NCBI GenBank assembly: GCA_001800095.1
Contig: MGUT01000006.1
Location: forward strand, 1-12,588
Origin: Elusimicrobia bacterium RIFCSPLOWO2_01_FULL_64_13
GTDB lineage: Bacteria > Elusimicrobiota > Elusimicrobia > 2-02-FULL-39-32
Length of the DNA: 12,588 nt
Direction of reading: 5' to 3'
Shown here: piece by piece, positions 6,669 to 11,829 of the stretch
Layout of the letters: each line of letters begins with the position of its first letter
Numbering within the stretch: the stretch's first letter is position 1
The notes under the pieces: model-generated
Told to the model about the DNA's origin: nothing
What the model saw: only the letters and a program-made list of their open reading frames with translations
Database searches by the model: none
Translations under genes and position numbers: made by a program

Positions 6669-8260
6669 TGGACCCCGGCGTCGCGCTGGCCGCGATCCTG
6701 GTCCTGGCCGCGTTCCTGCGGTTCTACCGCCTCCGCGAGCGCGGCATCCTCCTGTGGGACGACGGCCTGCGCCTTAGGGAAGTCCTCTTCGTCCATGATC
6801 TCTCCCTGTTTTTGGAAGGTAACCTTAAGGGCCTCTTCTCCCGACAGGTGGACTTTAAGGCCGCCGCCAAGAATTTCCGCGGCCGTTTTCTGTTCGAGAA
6901 CCCGCTCAACATTGTTCTCTACGCCATCGCTTCTCGCGCCACGGGAGACATTGAAAACTCGGCCTACGTGATCAACTGGCTTTTCTCCCTGTTTGGAATT
7001 TGGTTGGTGTATTCAGTGGGCGCGGCCATGTTTGGATTGAAGGTCGGTCTGATCGCGGCCTTCCTTCTGGCGATTTCCGGCTACCACCTGCTCTATTCCC
7101 GTTCCGTGCATGCCGAGGTCACGTCCGGAACATTCCTCATCGGGGCGACGTTTTTTTATTGGAAGAGCTGCGTCCTCCCGGCGGGGGGAAACCTGGCGGC
7201 GTTGTCCATTTTCGCCGCAGGATGTCTGGCCGTCTGCTCGTTTTCGGCGAACGTGCGGCAATTCCACGTTCCCTTGCTCTTCATCCTGTTCGAGCTCGCC
7301 CGACAATCCTATTTTGCTCCCGGTTTAGATCTTTGGCGCTGGATGGTCCTGGCGTCCGGCATGTTACTGCCATTCTATTTGATTGATGGGTTCCTGGGCA
7401 TCCTGCGGGAGCTGGGCTACCCCTACTGGACGTTCCTCAAGCAGATCTATGAGCGTTCCGGCCACATGACCCGGCCCGACCTTCTCTTCCGCTCCGCCCT
7501 TAACTACGCGGAAACAATCCTGCGCTGCGAAGGTCTTGTCGCGCCCCTTTTCGCGCTGGCGGGGAGCTGGGTCATCCTCCAACAACTCAACTTCCAGGGT
7601 TTTATTCTCCTGTGTCTTTTGTGGGTCCCCATCCTGATCTGGTCTTCGCGGCCGCGCTCCCCGGGCTCTGTCCGGGCGGGATCAATGGGACAATATCAAT
7701 ACGCGGTGCCGCGGCTGATCTCGAGCTTCATTTACGGGTTCGTGATCGCCGCGGGCGCGGGCCTGAACCTCCTGCCAAAGCCCCTGCTCGCAGCCGCCCT
7801 CGGGATTGCTTTCATCTGGGGGCTCCGGATCGCCCGCATCATCCTGGCGCAGCGCTCGGGATACAAAAAGGCGATCGAATTCATCCGCGCCAACTCGGAC
7901 GGCGGCCATTTCACGAACGTGATCGAGATCTCGGCTTTCTACGCCGGGAACGAGAGGTCCCACAACGTCTACGAGCTGAAACCGGGCGACGCGAGGCGCC
8001 TCTACCGCGAGAAGGGAGTGCGCCACTTCCTCTTCGTCCCCTCCATCCACAAGAACACCGCCCTGGAGGCCCCCATCCCTCCTTTCGAGGAGGCCCTGGC
8101 CCGGTCCCGCCCCGTCTTCACCGCGGAAGTCGGCATCGGGGAGTTCAAGCCCGTCCTCGTGGACGAGTACAACAAGCTCGATCCCGAGGTGTTCCGGCCC
8201 AACCTCATCGAGGTGCACGACCTCTCCGAATTCCTGGAGCAGGGGGGCTCCCGTGCCTGA
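6668..8260 (+). CDS. GT39/ArnT-like integral membrane glycosyltransferase
   Basis: The product has 530 residues. ATG at 6668 shares one base with the preceding stop (TGATG); upstream in-frame codons inside the radical SAM gene read as non-membrane, arginine-rich nonsense. The N-terminal membrane helix ends in LRFYRLRERGILLWDDG, the GT39 signature in which an acidic residue (D31/D32) in the first periplasmic loop acts as catalytic base. GYHLLYSRSVHAE (139-151) matches the second conserved loop of PMT/ArnT enzymes. About 9-11 membrane segments run to ~395, followed by a soluble domain (400-530). Such enzymes use polyprenyl-phosphate sugars, the expected product of the two GT2 genes that follow, to glycosylate periplasmic lipid or protein. 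GC content drops in codons ~50-320 and recovers afterwards. The acceptor is unknown. Confidence 0.85.
   Translation: MDPGVALAAILVLAAFLRFYRLRERGILLWDDGLRLREVLFVHDLSLFLEGNLKGLFSRQVDFKAAAKNFRGRFLFENPLNIVLYAIASRATGDIENSAYVINWLFSLFGIWLVYSVGAAMFGLKVGLIAAFLLAISGYHLLYSRSVHAEVTSGTFLIGATFFYWKSCVLPAGGNLAALSIFAAGCLAVCSFSANVRQFHVPLLFILFELARQSYFAPGLDLWRWMVLASGMLLPFYLIDGFLGILRELGYPYWTFLKQIYERSGHMTRPDLLFRSALNYAETILRCEGLVAPLFALAGSWVILQQLNFQGFILLCLLWVPILIWSSRPRSPGSVRAGSMGQYQYAVPRLISSFIYGFVIAAGAGLNLLPKPLLAAALGIAFIWGLRIARIILAQRSGYKKAIEFIRANSDGGHFTNVIEISAFYAGNERSHNVYELKPGDARRLYREKGVRHFLFVPSIHKNTALEAPIPPFEEALARSRPVFTAEVGIGEFKPVLVDEYNKLDPEVFRPNLIEVHDLSEFLEQGGSRA
8236..8251 (+). promoter_or_regulatory. Shine-Dalgarno in a small hairpin loop before a GTG start
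   Basis: GGAGC (8236-8240) and GCTCC (8247-8251) can pair, leaving AGGGGG in the loop just upstream of GTG at 8253. The purine run is the best ribosome binding site for the first GT2 gene and decides GTG over the in-frame ATG at 8265, which would lie about 17 bases away. The site is inside the 3' end of the GT39 gene, so the ribosome finishing GT39 would open the stem. Functional use is inferred. Confidence 0.45.
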
Positions 8261-8978
8261 CGACATGGACATCAGCATCGTCATTCCGGCCTACAACGAG
8301 GAGAGGCGCATCGTCCCCACCCTCGAGAAGGTCATCGATTTTGTGGAGGGGCGCCGCCACAAGTCCTTCGAGATCCTCGTGGTGGACGACGGCTCTTCCG
8401 ACGGGACGGCCGCCGTGGTCGAGAGGTTCGCGGGCCGGGCTCCCGGCCTGAAGCTGCTGCGCAATCCCGTGAACCAGGGCAAGGGCGACACCGTCCGCAA
8501 GGGCATGCTTGCCGCCCGGGGAAGGACCGTCTACTTCACGGACGCGGACCTCTCCACTCCCATCGAGGAGCTGGACCGCTTCCTCGCGGAGATCCAGCGG
8601 CACGACATCGTGATCGGTTCCCGCGCCATCGACCGCGCCAACATCATGATCCATGAGCCCTTCTACCGCGAAGTGCTGGGCAGGATCTTCTGCGCCTTCG
8701 TGCGCTTCGCCTGCGTCCCCGGGTTCGTGGACACCCAGTGCGGGGCGAAGATGTTCACCCGGGAAGCGGCGCAGAGGATCTTTCCGCTCCTCAAGATCTC
8801 CCGCTTCGCCTTCGACGTGGAGATCCTCTTCCTCGCCCACCGCTTCGGCTACCGCGTCAAGGAGCTCCCGGTCAAGTGGTATTATTCGGCCGCCACCACG
8901 GTCCGTCCTTTCCGGGACGGCCCGAAGATGCTCCGGGACATCCTATCCATCCGCTGGTCCCACAGGAACACCCGGTGA
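8253..8978 (+). CDS. GT2 polyprenyl-phosphate glucosyltransferase-like (ALG5/DPG-synthase type)
   Basis: The product has 241 residues and no membrane helix. It has the full GT-A set: ISIVIPAYNEERRI (7-20), ILVVDDGSSDGT (41-52) for nucleotide binding, NQGKGDTVRKGM (74-85), FTDADLSTP (95-103) as the metal-binding DxD, IGSRAIDRA (121-129) and FVDTQCGAKMF (158-168). This pattern, especially DADLSTP with DTQCGAKMF, is typical of dolichyl-phosphate beta-glucosyltransferases and their bacterial relatives. These transfer a hexose from UDP- or GDP-sugar to a polyprenyl phosphate on the cytoplasmic face. The gene overlaps the GT39 stop by eight bases and the next GT2 by four. It most likely makes the lipid-linked sugar donor for the GT39 enzyme. 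The identity of the sugar is not visible. Confidence 0.85.
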   Translation: MPDDMDISIVIPAYNEERRIVPTLEKVIDFVEGRRHKSFEILVVDDGSSDGTAAVVERFAGRAPGLKLLRNPVNQGKGDTVRKGMLAARGRTVYFTDADLSTPIEELDRFLAEIQRHDIVIGSRAIDRANIMIHEPFYREVLGRIFCAFVRFACVPGFVDTQCGAKMFTREAAQRIFPLLKISRFAFDVEILFLAHRFGYRVKELPVKWYYSAATTVRPFRDGPKMLRDILSIRWSHRNTR

Positions 8979-9682
8979 GCTCCGCGCCCGACCTTTCCCT
9001 GGTCCTCCCCTTCTACAACGAGGAAAAGAACGTGGAGTGGGTCCTCGAGGAGATGACCGGATCCTTCCGCGGGGCCGGTTTTTCCTTCGAGCTCATCGCG
9101 GTGGACAACGGCTCCTTCGACCGCACCGCGGAGCTGATCGACCGGATGATCTCCCGCGACCCCGGGGCCATCCGCAAGGTCACCGTCCCCGTGAACCAGG
9201 GCTACGGCCATGGCATTCTTGCGGGGCTCCGGAGCGCCCGGGGGACCTACGTGGGTTATTCCCCGGGTGACGGACAGGTCCCGGCCGGCGACATCGCCAG
9301 CGTGTTCCTCAAGGCCAGGGAGCTGGACCTCGATTTCGTCCAGGGGCGGCGCATCCGCAAGGACACACCCCTCCGCCGGATGAACACCCGCTTCTATAAC
9401 TTCATATTCCACTTCTTCTTCCGCTGCCCGGTCTACGACGTCGGCTCGAACCCCAAGATCCTGCGCAAATCCTGGTATGAAAAGATGAATCTCGTCTCCC
9501 GGGACTGGTTCCTGGACGGGGAGATCATCCTCAAGACCCACCTGGCCGGGGGGAGGATGCGGGAATTCCCCGTCGAGTTCCGCAAGCGCGAGGAAGGCAG
9601 GTCGAAGATCAACATGGCGGCCGCCTTGCAAATGCTGAAGAACGTCCTGCGCTGGAAACTGAAGACAGTGAGGGGACGATGA
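8975..9682 (+). CDS. GT2 family glycosyltransferase, divergent (DPM1-like)
   Basis: The product has 235 residues and starts with GTG in a GTGA overlap; AGGA at 8964-8967 is a well-placed ribosome binding site. Motifs are SLVLPFYNEEKNV (8-20), IAVDNGSFDRT (41-51), NQGYGHGILAGL (74-85), GYSPGDGQVP (94-103), VQGRRIRKD (122-130), YDVGSNPKI (154-162) and SRDWFLDGEI (175-184). The fold is clearly GT2, but two usual spots differ: VDNGS replaces VDDGS, and SPGDGQ replaces the DADGQ form of DxD. Many GT2 polyprenyl-sugar enzymes with GDGQ remain active, so it is probably functional with another donor. It has no membrane helix, and the next four genes encode small membrane proteins that could anchor it. 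The reaction is not assignable beyond glycosyl transfer. Confidence 0.8.
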   Translation: MSSAPDLSLVLPFYNEEKNVEWVLEEMTGSFRGAGFSFELIAVDNGSFDRTAELIDRMISRDPGAIRKVTVPVNQGYGHGILAGLRSARGTYVGYSPGDGQVPAGDIASVFLKARELDLDFVQGRRIRKDTPLRRMNTRFYNFIFHFFFRCPVYDVGSNPKILRKSWYEKMNLVSRDWFLDGEIILKTHLAGGRMREFPVEFRKREEGRSKINMAAALQMLKNVLRWKLKTVRGR

Positions 9683-10203
9683 GGACGGCCGTCCTCCTGG
9701 CGGGGTTCGCCGGCTTCCTCGCCTGCCTGACCGCCCATATACTGGTCTGGAGGCGCCGCAGGCCGAAGAACGACATCCTCTCCCTGTTCATGATATTCAT
9801 GATCGCGCCCAGCGTCCTTCTGGGCCTGTACGGTCTGGCCGGGGCGGCGGGATGGGCGGCCCCCGGGCTTTTTTCATTCCCCGAGGTCGGCGCGCTTTAC
9901 CTGCTCCACCTGGCCCTGTCGTCGGCCTACATCCAGACCTATCCCTGCGCCCAGGCGGAGTCGCCCTCCCTCAAAATGATGCTCATCGTATCAAGACACA
10001 TGCCCCAGGGCGTCTCCGAGAGCGAGCTGGCCAGGCTTTTCGACGACAGCAAGCTGGTCCATTCCCGTTTCCATGACCTCCTGCACACGGGACTCATGGT
10101 CGAGAAGGACGGCCGCTACTCGCTTTCTCCCGTGGCCGAGCGCATCATCCGCTTTTTCGTCGTTTACCGCAGGATCCTCGGGCTCCGGTTCAAGGGGGGA
10201 TAA
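9679..10203 (+). CDS. Membrane winged-helix protein A1 (unrecognised family)
   Basis: The product has 174 residues. I do not recognise the family. Three membrane helices are predicted at about 3-24, 33-55 and 67-89. The loop after helix 1 is strongly basic (WRRRRPKND), which places it in the cytoplasm and puts the C terminus there too. Residues ~95-152 look like a winged helix: SESELARLF, then a helix with SRFHDLL (R130), then a wing GLMVEKDGRYSL. The end is an amphipathic helix, RIIRFFVVYRRILGL. TAH(20)ILVWR gives the H-x4-R motif shared by all four paralogues. The start overlaps the GT2 stop (ATGA), with GAGG at 9670-9673 upstream. It is most like A2 (10732-11247). A membrane anchor, sensor or regulatory subunit for the GT2 enzymes are all possible; no function is shown. 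Confidence 0.8.
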   Translation: MRTAVLLAGFAGFLACLTAHILVWRRRRPKNDILSLFMIFMIAPSVLLGLYGLAGAAGWAAPGLFSFPEVGALYLLHLALSSAYIQTYPCAQAESPSLKMMLIVSRHMPQGVSESELARLFDDSKLVHSRFHDLLHTGLMVEKDGRYSLSPVAERIIRFFVVYRRILGLRFKGG

Positions 10204-10212
10204 GACGCCGCT

Positions 10213-10731
10213 ATGGACCTTCTGGTGATCATGGTCTTGGTTCTGGCGGCGTCGCCGTTCATCCTGTTCGCGGTCCATATCGCCGTCTCCCGGCTCATGA
10301 AGAATGGTTCGCCCCAGATCGTGGTGTCGCTCTCCATGCTCCTCACCTACGTCCCGGTGGGAACGGTCCTTTGGGTCTCGGCGCTCCGCCACCTGACGGG
10401 ACAGGGCGGATTTTGCGCGGCGGTCCTGTACTCGTTCATCGTTTACAGCGGCATCGCCTATTCCTACTTCCACCTTTTCAACATGAGCGAAACGGCCCGG
10501 CGCATCCGAATCTTTTACGAGATCCACAAGGCCGGCTCCCTGACGGCCGGGCAGATCATCTCCCTGTACGGGACCAACGAGATCATCTCGGTGCGGCTGG
10601 GGAGACTGATCGCGGTCAAACAGCTCGGGCGGAAGCGGGGCCTTTACGTGATGGAAGGCCGGACGCTCTACGTCGTGGCCCTGGTGGTCCGGGCCTGGGG
10701 AACGCTTCTGGGTTTCTCCTGGGTCAAATAA
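10213..10731 (+). CDS. Membrane winged-helix protein B1 (unrecognised family)
   Basis: The product has 172 residues. Membrane helices lie near 3-25, 36-58 and 67-89, with VH(22)IAVSR at the end of the first. After the third helix comes NMSETARRIRIFYEIHKAG (90-108), then a winged-helix-like region: TAGQIISLYG, TNEIISVRLGRL (R128), and a wing QLGRKRGLYVM. The C-terminal stretch TLYVVALVVRAWGTLLGF is hydrophobic enough for a re-entrant or fourth membrane segment. MSETARRIRI recurs almost unchanged in B2 as MGETARRIRL, and the SETARRI block separates B from A proteins. It is nine bases from A1; the purine run AAGGGGGGA (10192-10200) at the end of A1 could serve as ribosome binding site, though about 12 bases away. 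Function unknown. Confidence 0.8.
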   Translation: MDLLVIMVLVLAASPFILFAVHIAVSRLMKNGSPQIVVSLSMLLTYVPVGTVLWVSALRHLTGQGGFCAAVLYSFIVYSGIAYSYFHLFNMSETARRIRIFYEIHKAGSLTAGQIISLYGTNEIISVRLGRLIAVKQLGRKRGLYVMEGRTLYVVALVVRAWGTLLGFSWVK

Positions 10732-11247
10732 ATGAACTTCGAGCTCATCTTCGCGGCGGGATTGCCGGTCTTCCTGGCCGCCCTGGGCGCGCACGTGCTC
10801 CATTGGAGGATCAAGCGGCCGCGCCGGGACGTGGTCGCGCTGTGCGCGACTTTTTTGATCCTGCCGGCGCTTCTGATCTTTTCCATCCCCTTTCTTCCCA
10901 TCGGCCCCGGCGTCCTGGACCTGGAAGAAGCCTTTGCCGCTTACCTCCTGCACTTCGGCCTTTCGGGGGTCTATATCTCTTCCTACCCCGCTTTTCAGGC
11001 CGTTTCACCGTCCCTTCAAATCCTCCAACTTTTCAAGACCAGCGGGTCCGGGGGGTTGAGCCGCGCCGAGATCTTCCAGGGCTTCGACCCAACCTCCATC
11101 GTGTCCGCGCGGGTGCGGGACCTGGAGGATTCGAACCTGATCAAAAGGCAAGGCCGGGGCTTCGCCCTTACCTGGCGCGGCCGCGCCGTTGCCGGCCTTT
11201 ACTCTCTGTACCGGAAAAGTCTGGGATTGAGCGTGAGGGGGGGATGA
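10732..11247 (+). CDS. Membrane winged-helix protein A2 (paralogue of A1)
   Basis: The product has 171 residues and starts directly after the B1 stop (TAAATG), so translation is probably coupled. It follows A1 along its length: GAH(21)VLHWRIKRPRRD versus AHILVWRRRRPKND; AAYLLHFGLSGVYISSYPAF versus ALYLLHLALSSAYIQTYPCA; SPSLQIL versus SPSLKMM; and the C-terminal YRKSLGLSVRGG versus YRRILGLRFKGG. Three membrane helices are predicted at roughly 5-25, 33-55 and 66-86, with the basic loop again cytoplasmic. The winged-helix-like part is ~105-148, with SARVRDL (R127) in the putative recognition helix and a short wing around KRQGRGFAL. Low nucleotide similarity to A1 by eye implies an old duplication. 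Role unknown, presumably partnered with B2. Confidence 0.8.
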   Translation: MNFELIFAAGLPVFLAALGAHVLHWRIKRPRRDVVALCATFLILPALLIFSIPFLPIGPGVLDLEEAFAAYLLHFGLSGVYISSYPAFQAVSPSLQILQLFKTSGSGGLSRAEIFQGFDPTSIVSARVRDLEDSNLIKRQGRGFALTWRGRAVAGLYSLYRKSLGLSVRGG

Positions 11248-11744
11248 TGCCTTTTTCGGCCCTGGAAAGGGTCCTGGCTTTGGTCCTGCTCTCGCCCGTC
11301 CTGCTTTACCTGGTCCATATCCCGGTTTCAAGGAGCTTCCGCGGCCCTCCGCCCCAGGCGGTCCTGACCGTTCTGATCCTCCTGTTCCAGCCCGCGACGC
11401 TCGCTCTGGCCTGGCTGCTCATCCGCGGCTCATCGCCGCCGGGGACGCAGAATATCCTGGCCCTGGCTTACGCCCTGCTTGTGAACCTGTCGACCGGCTA
11501 TGTCTATTTCTTCGTCTTCAGCATGGGAGAGACCGCCCGGAGAATCCGGCTCCTGCACGAGATCCGGGATTCCGGGGTCCCCTCCTCCTACTCGGAGGAA
11601 GATGTCCTGGACACGCGCCTGAAACGCCTGCGGGAACTGGGCCAGATCTCCTTCGACGGGCAAAGGTATCGGTTGCGGGGAAAAGTCCTTTACCGGGGCG
11701 CCCTGCTTGTGGCCGCTTGGCGGAAAATCCTGGGTCTGAAATGA
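11244..11744 (+). CDS. Membrane winged-helix protein B2 (paralogue of B1)
   Basis: The product has 166 residues from the ATG at 11244, which overlaps the A2 stop (ATGA). The adjacent ATG at 11247 is equally possible and better spaced from GAGGGG (11235-11240). Membrane helices lie near 8-28, 38-60 and 69-92. LVH(25)IPVSR gives H-x4-R, and VFSMGETARRIRLLHEIRDSG (91-111) matches B1. The winged-helix part is shorter than in the others: it goes from SYSEEDVL straight to DTRLKRLRELGQI (R125) and the wing FDGQRYRLRG. The C terminus is LLVAAWRKILGLK. It is the last gene of the run; the 85 bases after it hold no convincing terminator hairpin. Function unknown. Confidence 0.8.
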   Translation: MMPFSALERVLALVLLSPVLLYLVHIPVSRSFRGPPPQAVLTVLILLFQPATLALAWLLIRGSSPPGTQNILALAYALLVNLSTGYVYFFVFSMGETARRIRLLHEIRDSGVPSSYSEEDVLDTRLKRLRELGQISFDGQRYRLRGKVLYRGALLVAAWRKILGLK

Positions 11745-11787
11745 AGCGGTCCCAAGCGGCGCCGACGGTGGCCGCCGGGTTCCCTCC

Positions 11788-11816
11788 TTGCTTTGGGCCG
11801 GGTTAGCTGTTATAAT
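11788..11816 (+). promoter_or_regulatory. Extended -10 promoter for the radical SAM gene
   Basis: TTGCTT (11788-11793) is a partial -35 (three of six). It is separated by exactly 17 bases from a perfect TATAAT (11811-11816), with TG at 11808-11809 making an extended -10. The string TGTTATAAT is nearly the TGTTATACT of the promoter at 3353-3361. The predicted start point is about 11823, only some seven bases before the ATG. The surrounding gap (11745-11829) is otherwise GC-rich and holds no dyad operator like that at 3363. Confidence 0.65.
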
Positions 11817-11822
11817 GAGGAG
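11817..11822 (+). promoter_or_regulatory. Ribosome binding site abutting the -10 box
   Basis: GAGGAG sits seven bases before the ATG at 11830, an ideal Shine-Dalgarno spacing that fixes the start. However, it directly follows TATAAT, so a transcript begun from that promoter would lack it. It would be used only on messages started further upstream, such as read-through from the operon. Confidence 0.6.
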
Positions 11823-11829
11823 ATAATTC

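Larger units (their letters stand above)
9679..11744 (+). repeat. Tandem A-B-A-B gene array (paired duplication)
   Basis: The four small membrane genes alternate in type. A1 and A2 share YLLH..LS..YI..YP and SPSL. B1 and B2 share H-I-x-V-S-R, PQ and M-x-ETARRIR. All four share H-x4-R at the end of helix 1, R[FLV]xxL in the winged-helix region and an LGL/LGF terminal motif. The simplest history is one ancestral gene duplicating into A and B, followed by duplication of the pair. The alternating order suggests that A and B work as hetero-oligomers. Confidence 0.7.

Noticed and set aside
9679..11744. Reading the four small proteins as ordinary DNA-binding regulators
   Set aside because: Each has three membrane helices and the winged-helix parts lack an obviously basic recognition face by eye. 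A protein- or lipid-linked role is at least as likely, so no transcription-factor call was made.
11748..11780. GC-rich stretch after B2 as a terminator
   Set aside because: Only about four bases of contiguous stem can be formed and no T-run follows.
11741..11806. 21-codon open frame overlapping the B2 stop (ATGA)
   Set aside because: The product (MKRSQAAPTV...) has no recognisable feature and no ribosome site of its own. The overlap arises by chance often in such sequence.
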